From: Flavobacteriales bacterium
Lineage (GTDB): Bacteria; Bacteroidota; Bacteroidia; CAIKAF01
Length of the DNA: 64,000 nt
Reading direction: 5' to 3'
Assembly: GCA_025451235.1 (NCBI GenBank)
Contig: JANWKT010000008.1
Span: forward strand, 1-64,000
Shown: piece by piece, positions 53,570 through 61,982 of the stretch
How the letters are laid out: each line of letters starts with the position of its first letter
Position numbering within the stretch: the stretch's first letter is position 1
Made by a program: the position numbers and the translations under genes
The notes under the pieces: model-generated
What the model was told of the DNA's origin: nothing
Databases searched by the model: none
The model's input: the letters and a program-made list of their open reading frames with translations, nothing else

Positions 53570-54901
53570 TTAATCCACATCCATATTCTGCGTAAGCGAC
53601 CTAATAATTTTGAAATGGTTAAAGAATTGTTTTGCAATAATTCGAAGTACCGTATATACCGGAACGGCCAGGATCATTCCTACCAATCCGAACAGACTGC
53701 CTGACAGAACAATCACCAGGAATATTTCTATGGGATGTGCCTTGACGCTTTTGGAAAAAATAACGGTTTGAAAAATGTTGTTATCTAATACCTGTACAAT
53801 GGAAAATACAATGGCCATTTTTCCTATGAGAGGTAAAATAACGGTATATACATCCATTTCAAGATGGTTTGAAATGCCTAGAAAAATTCCAACCGTAGCA
53901 CCGATAATTGGTCCTAAATAGGGAATAGCATTAAAAAGTCCTGCAAAAAAGCCAATGGTAATAGCGAGCTCAAGATTCATTCCAATGATCAAGAGTCCGA
54001 TCATCGTACATAACATTACCAGCAATAATTCGAGTAAAAGTCCTATAAAATATCTTGATAGCATTTTTCTACTTTCAGTCATGATCACCAAGGTTTGCTT
54101 TTCGTACTTCGCCGGCATAATGGTAATGATGATGTTTTTGAACAGGCTTTTATCCCTTAAAAAGAAAAAGGCAAGAAAGGATGCCGAAACAATGGTGGCT
54201 AATATATTTCCTAACGTTGTAAAAGCCGATCCAAACCATTTACTTAAACTCTGCACGTTGATATACTTCAACCAAAATGTTTTGATCATACCTTCCAGTT
54301 CCTTTCTATGAACAATTCCTGGTTCAATTGAATCCTTGTTGACTGCTGGCAAGGTCTTGGACATTTTTATCAAGGTATCCGTTTCAGGTTCAAAAATCCC
54401 TCCTTTATTGTATACGGCATTGTAAATACTATCGCATGGCAATTTGTATACAATGGTCCGTTCAATAATTTTTACGGGTTCTCTTGGAACCGTATCTATT
54501 GGTTCAAAGTTGATCAGACCCAGCATTTCCATTTCTCTCACTGTACGGTTGATGGGTTTTTCCAACTGAGTGATCAGTTTTTCAGGATCCACCTTCGAAA
54601 TTTTTACACCTTCCTTTACAATGATGGGGAATATGACTGCACCAATCCCTCCTAAAAATGCCCAGATTAAAAAAATACTGAGCAATGCATTGACAAACCC
54701 CGGGATCTTGAACTTACGGATATGGATTCTTTCCAATTGCATATAAAGCGGACGGGCAATCAATGTAAGTATTACTCCGGTTACAATATAAATGGTAATA
54801 CTCATAAAATACCATAGCAAGAAAACAACCAGTGCCACCGTTGCAATGGTGAGGATATTTTTAAAGAGCTTGTTGATATTAAGGGGTGACTTTTCTGCCA
54901 T
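53570..54901 (-). CDS. AI-2E family transporter (443 aa)
   Basis: Eight predicted transmembrane helices and the family's long soluble insert (about 100-225, between helices three and four). Helix one is VALVVFLLWYFMSITIYIVT, the later VILSFGLFNAIPYLGPIIGA-type segment appears here as GLFNAIPYLGPIIGATVGI, and ends IIRSLTQNMDVD. The superfamily name comes from AI-2 export in one member; other members carry Na+ (Li+)/H+ exchange, so the solute is uncertain. Its start lies 1 nt from the stop of the esterase upstream, so these are translationally coupled. Confidence 0.9.
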   Translation of the reverse strand: MAEKSPLNINKLFKNILTIATVALVVFLLWYFMSITIYIVTGVILTLIARPLYMQLERIHIRKFKIPGFVNALLSIFLIWAFLGGIGAVIFPIIVKEGVKISKVDPEKLITQLEKPINRTVREMEMLGLINFEPIDTVPREPVKIIERTIVYKLPCDSIYNAVYNKGGIFEPETDTLIKMSKTLPAVNKDSIEPGIVHRKELEGMIKTFWLKYINVQSLSKWFGSAFTTLGNILATIVSASFLAFFFLRDKSLFKNIIITIMPAKYEKQTLVIMTESRKMLSRYFIGLLLELLLVMLCTMIGLLIIGMNLELAITIGFFAGLFNAIPYLGPIIGATVGIFLGISNHLEMDVYTVILPLIGKMAIVFSIVQVLDNNIFQTVIFSKSVKAHPIEIFLVIVLSGSLFGLVGMILAVPVYTVLRIIAKQFFNHFKIIRSLTQNMDVD

Positions 54902-54902
54902 C

Positions 54903-55562
54903 TTATTTCTTTTCTACTGTTTTCACGAGATTGAACAAAATGGATTCAACTATTTCGTGTCTACCTTCAAATGTAAGAATATTTGGCTTCTTTTTAAGAC
55001 TAAGCATCACCTTTTCCATTTGTTTTTTTAATTCCTCATTTACATATTCATCCTGTAAACCGTATAATAAATATGTTTTCATGTCATCACTCAGGTATTT
55101 GGGTGAGTTCCATTGCATATCGGGCGGAAAAAAACCGGCCCAGGATACCAGGGTTTTTATCGGATACCCGGTATGCAAAGCCCATCTGCAGGCAGTTGCA
55201 GCGCCTTGAGAAAACCCCAGCACATGTATTTCACAATTATTAGGAATTTTCAATTCACCCATCAGCAAGTCCAAGTAGTTTAAATAATCTTCTATTTCAT
55301 TTTCCCGGTCTTCTTTTGTCATCCAGCTGGCGCCTATCCTCCCCGTGGTTTCATTCAGGTAATATCTCGACAATGCATCGGGGGCAACAATAAAATTACC
55401 TGCATGCTGAACAGCTTTAAAATTTTTTATAAAATATTCTCCCAACTGGCCATAACCATGTAGCACAAGCCATACATGTTTTGTTTGCTCAGTGAATGTG
55501 CCCATGGTAAAATACCGGGCCGTTTTTGTGGTTTTAATATGGTGCTCTGATGTTTCGGCCAT
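54903..55562 (-). CDS. Alpha/beta hydrolase, carboxylesterase/phospholipase-like (219 aa)
   Basis: Serine esterase of the YpfH/carboxylesterase type. The nucleophile elbow GFSQGAATACRW (about 109-120), LYGLQDEYVNEE (Asp, about 165) and the C-terminal EGRHEIVES (His) form the triad. LVLHGYGQLGEYF gives the oxyanion hole. ATG 55562 was chosen: the longer in-frame start at 55625 would run into the divergent P450 gene. It forms a unit with the AI-2E and glycosyltransferase genes. The substrate is unknown. Confidence 0.88.
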   Translation of the reverse strand: MAETSEHHIKTTKTARYFTMGTFTEQTKHVWLVLHGYGQLGEYFIKNFKAVQHAGNFIVAPDALSRYYLNETTGRIGASWMTKEDRENEIEDYLNYLDLLMGELKIPNNCEIHVLGFSQGAATACRWALHTGYPIKTLVSWAGFFPPDMQWNSPKYLSDDMKTYLLYGLQDEYVNEELKKQMEKVMLSLKKKPNILTFEGRHEIVESILFNLVKTVEKK

Positions 55563-55594
55563 TTTTAGTAATTTTCGCCTAAATCTACAATTTA

Positions 55595-56938
55595 ATGTCA
55601 AAACCCCCTGGTCTACCGAGCGCAAAACCTATATTCGGACATATCCTTGAGTTTCGCAAGGGACCCATGGAGTTCATGAAGAAATGCCATAGTGAATTGG
55701 GAGATATTACCTGGCTTCAATCCCCTTTTCGGGATATTACCCTGGTCTTCAAACCTGATTATATTAAATATATCTTACAGGAGAACAATAAGAATTTTCG
55801 AAAAAGTTTTGGCTATGATGAACTCAAAGTTTTATTGGGCCATGGTTTGTTAACCAGTGAAGGAGAAACCTGGCGCAAACAACGCCGGCTGGCACAACCT
55901 GCTTTTCATAAAGAAAGGATTGCTTACCTGGTAAATATCATGGGGGATGTGGTATTGGATACCGTGAAGCAATGGAAAGAACAATATAAGGATGGAGATG
56001 AGGTAAATATTACTTTCGAAACCAATAAACTGGCGTTGGAAATTGTGAGCCGAACCCTTTTCCAGTCGGATATTTCTGCTGCCGGTATTGATGAACTCAA
56101 CCATGCATTGGGAGTGGTAATAGAAGTAGGGGCGAAGCGGATCCGTGATCCTTTTCAACCGCCACGTTGGGTGCCAACACAATCCAATCGTTCATCTGCC
56201 AAAGCAGTAAAAAAAGTTCATGAAATTGTTTCTGCTATCATCGAAAAAAGATTGAAGAGCAATGAAAGGTTTGATGATCTGCTCGATATGTTTGTACATA
56301 CCATCGACGAGGAAACAGGTGAAAAGATGACCAAGGAGGATCTGATGGATGAAGTACTTACCATTTTTATTGCTGGGCATGAAACTACCGCCAATGCCCT
56401 AGCTTTTACCTGGTATTTGTTGGGGGCATATCCCGCAGAAAAAGAAAAATTATTAATTGAGATAAGCACATTGAATGCCGAAAAGCCATCGATGCATCAA
56501 TTGCGTGAACTGAAATTTCACCGGATGGTGATCGATGAATCACTGAGGTTATATCCTCCTGCATGGATCATTGGCAGGCAAGGATTGAAAGAAGATAAGT
56601 TAGGTGAGTATACTTTACCTGCTTTATGCACGTATGGAATTCCTGTGTACGTGATTCAACGAAGCAAAACTTATTGGAAAGACCCGGATGATTTTATACC
56701 GGAAAGGTTCAATGAAGAAAATATTGGGAGCATTCCTAAGTTTGCCTATTTCCCATTTGGGGGAGGACCCCGTTTATGTATCGGACAAATGTTTGCCATT
56801 TACGAAATGCAAATCGCTATGTATGTTCTATGGAAACATTTCGATTTTTCGCTAAAGGAAAATTTTCACTTGGAAATTGAACCTTTGATCACCCTTCGGA
56901 CCAAAAAACCAATCATGATGAAAATTCATTTCAAGTAG
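55595..56938 (+). CDS. Cytochrome P450 (447 aa)
   Basis: Haem-thiolate monooxygenase. The I-helix has AGHETTANALAFTWY (about 258-272), the K-helix ExxR is ESLRLYPPAWI, and the haem loop FGGGPRLCIGQMFA places the cysteine ligand at residue 395. No N-terminal membrane anchor is present, so the enzyme is soluble and needs a ferredoxin or flavodoxin partner not encoded nearby. The overall pattern is closer to CYP102/CYP4-type fatty-acid hydroxylases than to actinobacterial class I members. It is divergent from the esterase gene with a 32-nt gap, so their promoters must overlap. Confidence 0.95.
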   Translation: MSKPPGLPSAKPIFGHILEFRKGPMEFMKKCHSELGDITWLQSPFRDITLVFKPDYIKYILQENNKNFRKSFGYDELKVLLGHGLLTSEGETWRKQRRLAQPAFHKERIAYLVNIMGDVVLDTVKQWKEQYKDGDEVNITFETNKLALEIVSRTLFQSDISAAGIDELNHALGVVIEVGAKRIRDPFQPPRWVPTQSNRSSAKAVKKVHEIVSAIIEKRLKSNERFDDLLDMFVHTIDEETGEKMTKEDLMDEVLTIFIAGHETTANALAFTWYLLGAYPAEKEKLLIEISTLNAEKPSMHQLRELKFHRMVIDESLRLYPPAWIIGRQGLKEDKLGEYTLPALCTYGIPVYVIQRSKTYWKDPDDFIPERFNEENIGSIPKFAYFPFGGGPRLCIGQMFAIYEMQIAMYVLWKHFDFSLKENFHLEIEPLITLRTKKPIMMKIHFK

Positions 56939-57044
56939 GTTTTAGTTTCAGCAGATTCACCTGAAGCTTCGCTGGCTCATCTGTTTAGTTCCCGCAGATC
57001 TCGCAGATCTTCGCCGATTCCTATTCTATGATTTACGCCATCCG

Positions 57045-57104
57045 GCGGCTTTCATCTCGCTGATTAGAGGCGCCACAGCGCCTCATCTGCGAGATGGAAA
57101 CCGC
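57045..57104. repeat. Nested hairpin element between P450 and the LuxR-type regulator
   Basis: CATCTCGC (57053-57060) pairs with GCGAGATG (57089-57096), extending imperfectly outward through GCGG/CCGC, and encloses a second stem GAGGCGC/GCGCCTC (57067-57073 with 57078-57084, CACA loop). It sits in a 421-bp gap that also contains two copies of GCTAAGCGCAGCGC (57173-57186, 57219-57232) and CCTGTCGGGGT near 57236. The gap reads as a patchwork of repeat fragments (words such as GCAGATCTCGCAGATCT recur) with no ORF. Confidence 0.7.
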
Positions 57105-57172
57105 TGAATAGGGTAGCAGAGGCAAAGCAAAAAAATTAGCGCGAATCTGCGTAATCTGCGGGAAACTTAACT

Positions 57173-57232
57173 GCTAAGCGCAGCGCAGCAGTTTGTAAAA
57201 ACCGCGGGAACCATTCTCGCTAAGCGCAGCGC
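57173..57232. repeat. Direct repeat GCTAAGCGCAGCGC (two copies)
   Basis: The 14-mer GCTAAGCGCAGCGC occurs at 57173-57186 and 57219-57232, the first copy inside a CTGCT/AGCAG hairpin (57171-57191). Likely a fragment of a dispersed intergenic repeat. Confidence 0.7.
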
Positions 57233-57297
57233 CTACCTGTCGGGGTACATTCTTCTTATATAATTGATAAATAAGCATTTAAAAATTTAACCTTTCC

Positions 57298-57340
57298 TTT
57301 ATTTAGAATCTTTCTAAATAAATAAAAAGCTCTATATTTG
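57298..57340 (+). promoter_or_regulatory. Promoter with 11-bp dyad for the LuxR-type regulator
   Basis: TATATTTG (57333-57340) fits TAnnTTTG. The -33 position falls inside a dyad whose 11-bp arms, 57298-57308 and 57312-57322, pair perfectly around TCT. The start ATG at 57360 lies 19 nt downstream. The dyad is a plausible operator for auto-control. Confidence 0.5.
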
Positions 57341-57359
57341 TGCAGAATTGATTGAAAAC

Positions 57360-58025
57360 ATGAGTACACCCGTGAATATCCTTATTGCAGACTCACATTA
57401 CTTGGTGAGACAAGGTTTGCGTCATATTTTCGACAATAAGGAAGAGTTCAGGGTGGTAGCAGATACCGATGATTACCAGGCAGCCGTTGCCTTATCTCTT
57501 ACTTATCAACCTGATGTAATTATCATCGGATTAAATGTATTAGGTGCAAAGGCCATCGACACCATTGCCTATATCATGAAGAATCTTCCTAAACAAAAGA
57601 TCCTTGTATTAGACAGCAATGAAAACGTAACGGATATTGTTCAGATCTTAAAGCTAGGTGTTCACGGATATATTTTAAAACAATGTGATGAGCCCGAGAT
57701 CATCGATGCCATTCATGTTATATTAAGAGGAAAGAATTTCTTTTGTTCAAATGTATTGAAGTTGAACAACGATGAAGCCAATTGTTGTGGCAACGAGTTG
57801 GATTGCAAACATGGAGTGATCAATTTAAGTGACCGTGAAATTGAAGTATTGGAATTGATCTCTCAGGGGTTGACCAATAAAGAAATTGCAGATAAAATAT
57901 TTTTAAGTTCTCATACCATCGCCACCCATCGCAAGAACCTGATGAAAAAATTCCAGGCAAAAAACAATGTGGACCTGGTGATTTCCGCTATCAAAGAGAA
58001 CTTCATAGCGCTTACACAATCGTAA
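57360..58025 (+). CDS. LuxR-family regulator with degenerate receiver domain (221 aa)
   Basis: NarL/FixJ-type layout: receiver domain (1-125), linker, and a GerE/LuxR helix-turn-helix (about 150-215: LSDREIEVLELISQGLTNKE, IADKIFLSSHTIATHRKNLM). ATG 57360 restores the usual N-terminus MSTPVNILIADSH; an earlier TTG start would add four residues. In PDVIIIGLNVLG the phospho-accepting Asp is replaced by Gly57, while Lys107 (GYILKQ) is kept; acidic Asp11 remains. So phosphorylation at the normal site is not possible and regulation must be otherwise. A cysteine group (NCCGNELDC, about 141-149) in the linker could sense redox or metal. No histidine kinase is nearby. Confidence 0.88.
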   Translation: MSTPVNILIADSHYLVRQGLRHIFDNKEEFRVVADTDDYQAAVALSLTYQPDVIIIGLNVLGAKAIDTIAYIMKNLPKQKILVLDSNENVTDIVQILKLGVHGYILKQCDEPEIIDAIHVILRGKNFFCSNVLKLNNDEANCCGNELDCKHGVINLSDREIEVLELISQGLTNKEIADKIFLSSHTIATHRKNLMKKFQAKNNVDLVISAIKENFIALTQS

Positions 58026-58039
58026 TTGATTCTTGATTT

Positions 58040-59197
58040 TTAATAAATAACGATCCGTTTGATCGTTAATTCCTCATTCGATCGGATGCGGAGAAAGTAT
58101 ATACCCGTGGGAATTCCGATAAGATCCATGGTTGAATTGGAATTCAAGGAAGACTTCACCACTGTTCCCATTTCATCTAATAACTCAAATAGATCATGGG
58201 CATCGTAATTTCCTTGAACCGTAATGGTGTTGTTTTTTAAGATGGGATTCGGATAAACCAATACCGCTTCCTCTTCGGAAATGGTAACTGAGGTCATCTC
58301 AGAATATTGAAACAATCCATCATAATCCGTTTGCTTCAAACGATAAAAACTGGTTCCCGATAGTGGATCTTGGTCCACATCGGAATAATGCACAACGGCA
58401 TTGCTGTTACCTGCTCCAACGATTCTTGCGATCTCTTCAAAATGGATCGCATCAGAAGACCTTTCGATCGTAAAATAGTCATTGTTGATCTCTGTTGCGG
58501 TGGACCAGGACAATTCAACCTGGTGATCTTTATACTGTGCGTCGAAGGCTATCAATTCAATCGGAAGTGGGGAAAACGGATCCAGTTCTACACTGTCAAT
58601 TCCCATTCTTACTCCATCCGGACTTACAATATTGGCATCATCATCCATGGGTAAAAACTTGATCAAATGTGTTGCAGCCGTTGCTGTAAAAGTCATATAC
58701 CTTTTTTCCCATACCCTGCTGGTGCTTCCTACCGGTAAAGTACTGGTGGTAGGTGCAGAAACTGCAATGAGCACGCCGTCTCTGTAAACCGCCCAGGAAC
58801 CGGTATTGTCTGTTGCATTGGATTGCTTGGTAACTGTTTGCCAAAAAGATATCCGGTAAGTATTTCCAATGGTGAAGCCTGCCACGGATTGCTGCATCCC
58901 TTCGTGCCATACACTGGTACCAATACTCATATGAAGTCCTGTTACAACCGTAGTTCCTGAATAGGGATTCACGCAGATATTACCTGCAATTGGCCCGGTA
59001 GATCCAGTAACATCTGAGGTAGCCCCGGTAGCCACATCTGCCTGGGATAAAGGATCATTAAAAGGGACCTGGGCCCAGTTGGTAGGTGTAGAACTCACTC
59101 CTATGGTGCCTGCAAGCTCACCATTTAAAAAGTTCTGGGCGTAAATACCCACTCCCATCAACAGGTAAAAGAATATGAATGGAAAAATTTTATTCAT
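58040..59197 (-). CDS. Secreted T9SS-sorted protein with N-terminal carbohydrate-binding-like domain (385 aa)
   Basis: Signal peptide (about 1-20, ending GIYAQ). The N-terminal half is a jelly-roll-like sandwich (GNICVNPYSGTTVVTGLHMS, YRISFWQTVTKQS, THLIKFLPMDDDAN), the second half a fibronectin-III-like module (PIELIAFDAQYKDHQVELSW, then TATEINNDYFTIERSSD) that precedes T9SS domains in many Bacteroidota exoproteins. The sorting domain ends it (AVLVYPNPILKNNTITVQGN, then GIYFLRIRSNEELTIKRIVI). Exported to the surface; function unknown. It converges with the LuxR-type regulator, with only 14 nt between stops. Confidence 0.85.
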   Translation of the reverse strand: MNKIFPFIFFYLLMGVGIYAQNFLNGELAGTIGVSSTPTNWAQVPFNDPLSQADVATGATSDVTGSTGPIAGNICVNPYSGTTVVTGLHMSIGTSVWHEGMQQSVAGFTIGNTYRISFWQTVTKQSNATDNTGSWAVYRDGVLIAVSAPTTSTLPVGSTSRVWEKRYMTFTATAATHLIKFLPMDDDANIVSPDGVRMGIDSVELDPFSPLPIELIAFDAQYKDHQVELSWSTATEINNDYFTIERSSDAIHFEEIARIVGAGNSNAVVHYSDVDQDPLSGTSFYRLKQTDYDGLFQYSEMTSVTISEEEAVLVYPNPILKNNTITVQGNYDAHDLFELLDEMGTVVKSSLNSNSTMDLIGIPTGIYFLRIRSNEELTIKRIVIY

Positions 59198-59358
59198 GCT
59201 AGAAAGGGGTCTTATAAAAGCAAAATGGTGAAGTGAAATTAATCATAATTATGGAGTGACCAAGTTAAATCACCCCATGGTTAATAACTCATGAATTGCT
59301 CCCTAAATAGCTGTAAATCAAAATATTTTTAATTAGTACGCTCTTCTGGACCCAGGAT

Positions 59359-59712
59359 TTATTTAAGGGTAAACCAATAGAAATAGAGTTTGTTTTCACT
59401 CCTGGTAGGAAAAAGATCGGAGTCGGTTATGCCATTCATATCTACGAATACGATGCATCCTTTAGACTTCGCTACCCGTTTTTTTATTTTCTCCAACTCA
59501 TCCCTGCTCAGATCCTCCATTTTTTTTACCTTCGGTGAAACCGTGATCACCGCTTCTCCAGTGGGGCTAAACCCATTCACCTTTTCTTCTCTTGTATTCA
59601 TCAACCGCACTTCTACTTTTTCCCAATCCTCTTCACCGGAGATCTCGCAGGTTTGTGAGAAAGAATAGGAGAGAAGCAAAAAAGAAACCAGGGTGAAGCA
59701 TATTTTTTTCAT
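59359..59712 (-). CDS. Small secreted hypothetical protein (117 aa)
   Basis: Signal peptide MKKICFTLVSFLLLSYSFSQ (start at 59712; an in-frame ATG 19 codons earlier lies upstream and is rejected) followed by an 97-residue soluble part with EVRLMNTREEKVNGF and GEAVITVSPKVKKMEDLSRD. I know no family. The ISGEEDWEKVEVRL opening suggests a periplasmic alpha/beta domain. It lies 12 nt downstream of the membrane-protein gene that closes the five-gene operon (59724), so it may be its sixth member. Confidence 0.65.
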   Translation of the reverse strand: MKKICFTLVSFLLLSYSFSQTCEISGEEDWEKVEVRLMNTREEKVNGFSPTGEAVITVSPKVKKMEDLSRDELEKIKKRVAKSKGCIVFVDMNGITDSDLFPTRSENKLYFYWFTLK

Positions 59713-59723
59713 TCGAATTAGTT

Positions 59724-60119
59724 TTAGTTCCAGAATACAAGGAAAAATACCGTAGTCAAATATAACCAAAGTATGGAAAATAAAATATGAATAAAGGTCT
59801 CAAATCTTTTTCCCTTCCAAAGTTTGGGAGAATAACCCACAAACTGGACCACCAACCTGCAAAACCAGAAAATGCAGATACCTAAGCATACCTGATGTCC
59901 CAGCATTGTCGTCACCAATTCTTCAGCAGAGCTTACACATAGGAGTCCGATCAAAAAAACCATGATCCCAATGAACAGGGTATGGATATACATCATTTGC
60001 CGGTTGATCAGGCTTACTTCGGCGAATTCTTTCTTCCAATGAAAATATTTGGGAAAGAAGCCATGAATAAGTGCCAGACCCATCAACAATACGCCGATGA
60101 ATTTAAGTTGAAGTACCAT
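59724..60119 (-). CDS. Four-helix membrane protein (131 aa)
   Basis: Helices at about 4-22, 42-62, 75-95 and 106-128 and a loop with FPKYFHWKKEFAEVSLINRQ. ATG 60119 (MVLQLKFIGVLL) overlaps the methyltransferase end by 17 nt and is preferred over a start 25 codons earlier. It is unlike any family I can name. It is the last member of the overlapping VOC-DoxX-DUF2071-methyltransferase run. Confidence 0.7.
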   Translation of the reverse strand: MVLQLKFIGVLLMGLALIHGFFPKYFHWKKEFAEVSLINRQMMYIHTLFIGIMVFLIGLLCVSSAEELVTTMLGHQVCLGICIFWFCRLVVQFVGYSPKLWKGKRFETFIHILFSILWLYLTTVFFLVFWN

Positions 60120-60867
60120 ATTTTTCCAGTATAAAAACAGAAATAAAAGGAGTGATCTTGATGGAGTCGGAGATCCCAAGTCTTGAATTTTCAAAAGTAC
60201 TTAACCAGGACGACTTGGGCATGAAGTGAAAAAATCCAATATTATATGCCAAAAAATTAGGAAGGTTCCTCAAATGTTCCGTTACCAATATTTTTCCGGA
60301 TGGTTTTAAGATCCTATGCAGTTCTTTAAAAAAAAGATCCCTTTCATTTTTATTTCTTATTTCATGGGCTGCCAGCGTAACAAAAATACCATCGGCCTCC
60401 TCGTTACCCATAGGAATATGAGAAGTGTTGATGGATTCCGTTTTTACCGGGACCGGATATGCTTTTCTTGCACGACGGATGGATACTTCCGTATGTTTTA
60501 CAGGATCATAAAAATCAAAGACCTGTAAACTGGCATTTGGAAATTTTGCCTGCAATAATAAACTGGTCTCATCAAACCCGGCATGCACATTCACGAACTT
60601 ACCATCGGTGGGGATCGAAATACGGTCCAGCCAATTCAATTGATAAAGATCAGAACCATCGTATACATAACAGGAAACCAGGAGAGAAATAGAAAGGGTT
60701 AGAAATATCAGGAGAGATAAAACAAACAGAAGATAAGGATAAGGGGAATAGAAAATCAGGTCAATTATATTCAATATTAGGATGGAAACGATGGCGATCA
60801 CATAAAAATGCCAGTTGAACCGGATGATATTCGTTACTCCCTGGAAGGGTTTTCTTATCCTTTCCAT
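60103..60867 (-). CDS. Membrane-anchored class I SAM-dependent methyltransferase (254 aa)
   Basis: Two N-terminal hydrophobic segments (about 17-38 and 42-65) anchor the protein. The catalytic domain follows: GKFVNVHAGFDETSLLLQ takes the place of SAM motif I (unusually VHAGFDE for the common GxGxG), then an acidic helix, and AHEIRNKNERDLFFKELHRI with LKPSGKILVTEHLRN as the Methyltransf_11-like end. The missing glycines in motif I make SAM binding doubtful; it could be a degenerate or divergent methyltransferase. It overlaps the DUF2071 gene by 13 nt and the next membrane gene by 17 nt. Confidence 0.8.
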   Translation of the reverse strand: MERIRKPFQGVTNIIRFNWHFYVIAIVSILILNIIDLIFYSPYPYLLFVLSLLIFLTLSISLLVSCYVYDGSDLYQLNWLDRISIPTDGKFVNVHAGFDETSLLLQAKFPNASLQVFDFYDPVKHTEVSIRRARKAYPVPVKTESINTSHIPMGNEEADGIFVTLAAHEIRNKNERDLFFKELHRILKPSGKILVTEHLRNLPNFLAYNIGFFHFMPKSSWLSTFENSRLGISDSIKITPFISVFILEKYGTST

Positions 60868-61598
60868 AGATCTTTTTTACCTTTTTTCCAATAATAAGGA
60901 ATGTCCTGGATAATAAAAGTATTGGCCAAGATAGGTTGCTTTAATTCCAGTTTTTTTAAAAATGAAACATTGTAGTTGATCACTTGCACCGGCGCCGGTT
61001 TCCAGTTCTGCCTCACCCCTTCAATGATGAGCACCGTTTTTGTCTTGGCATTGTAAGTAAATGTAAAAGGGAGAGGGCCGGCAAATCTTCTGGCCTCTTT
61101 CCAATCGGCAAAGGGAGAACCCAAGGGTAGGGGAATATTTTCTTCGTTCCCTGTTTTCACTTCCACCTGAAAATCAGATTGTGTAGAGGAGATCTTTCTT
61201 GTGCCATTTTCGTTCACCTGGCTAATATCGGTAGTGGTATAATTATAATGGGTAAAAATATTTCCCATTACTTCCATTTTCTTTTTATCGGTTTGTGATT
61301 TGATGATATATAAACCCCTCAATCTTTTGCCTGCACTGGTATAGTATTTCACGAAGATCCGAAAACCGATTAGAAAAAAATCATTGCCCATGAATTTTGG
61401 AAAACCTTTGGGTCGCAGTCCGCTGGTTTGCACCATGGCCATGGCCACAAAAGCATATTTATCTTGAAAAGTGTCCAGCTCTAAACATTCGGGGATGAGA
61501 GGTTGCAATTCTTCTTTTGGAAGTGCAAAGGTGAGGACCAATGAGCTTTCGAAAAAAGCTTCAACTGCAAAAGGATGATTTTTCAGGAATCCGAACAT
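60855..61598 (-). CDS. DUF2071/acetoacetate-decarboxylase-like protein (247 aa)
   Basis: Soluble beta-rich protein of the DUF2071 (YqjF-like) group, related in fold to acetoacetate decarboxylase. Typical stretches are LVLTFALPKEELQPLIPECL (about 20-39), MGNDFFLIGFRIFVKYYTSA, and GLYIIKSQTDKKKMEVMGNI. No lysine nucleophile equivalent can be asserted. It begins where the DoxX-like gene ends (zero gap) and overlaps the methyltransferase gene by 13 nt, so it belongs to the operon. Substrate unknown. Confidence 0.82.
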   Translation of the reverse strand: MFGFLKNHPFAVEAFFESSLVLTFALPKEELQPLIPECLELDTFQDKYAFVAMAMVQTSGLRPKGFPKFMGNDFFLIGFRIFVKYYTSAGKRLRGLYIIKSQTDKKKMEVMGNIFTHYNYTTTDISQVNENGTRKISSTQSDFQVEVKTGNEENIPLPLGSPFADWKEARRFAGPLPFTFTYNAKTKTVLIIEGVRQNWKPAPVQVINYNVSFLKKLELKQPILANTFIIQDIPYYWKKGKKDLWKG

Positions 61599-61982
61599 TT
61601 ACCGACGTATTTTTTTCTTCAGGATAAATTCATTGTAGAAAATTACACAAATAAAGAGGAAAGCAAAAAGAGAATTGAATTTTCCCCAAAGGAGCAGGTC
61701 GGGAGCCAATATAAACTCCAGGGTATTCATGGTGCCGATGATGATGATCTGCAGGAAGGCATTCAGCCGGCGCTTGATCCCGCTGAGGATCCAGACAGCC
61801 ATGCATATTTCCGAAATCCCGATGGCAATGGTAATGGGTCGTGCAAGATCATCTCCTAAGATCCTGGCTACGATCTCTCCATGCCTGGGTACCAGGTTCA
61901 ATACTTTGCAGAAAAGTCCATTGGCGATCCAAACCGCCGCCACCAGGTAATTGATGGCAGTATATAGTTTTTTATAATTCAT
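61599..61982 (-). CDS. DoxX-like family membrane protein (127 aa)
   Basis: Four transmembrane helices (about 5-25, 47-65, 71-89, 97-119) with the DoxX-like arrangement YLVAAVWIANGLFCKVLNLV and AIGISEICMAVWILSG. The basic tail (LKKKIRR) is cytosolic. DoxX-family proteins are tied loosely to redox and sulfur metabolism; no activity is known here. It overlaps the VOC gene by 11 nt and abuts the DUF2071 gene. Confidence 0.83.
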   Translation of the reverse strand: MNYKKLYTAINYLVAAVWIANGLFCKVLNLVPRHGEIVARILGDDLARPITIAIGISEICMAVWILSGIKRRLNAFLQIIIIGTMNTLEFILAPDLLLWGKFNSLFAFLFICVIFYNEFILKKKIRR

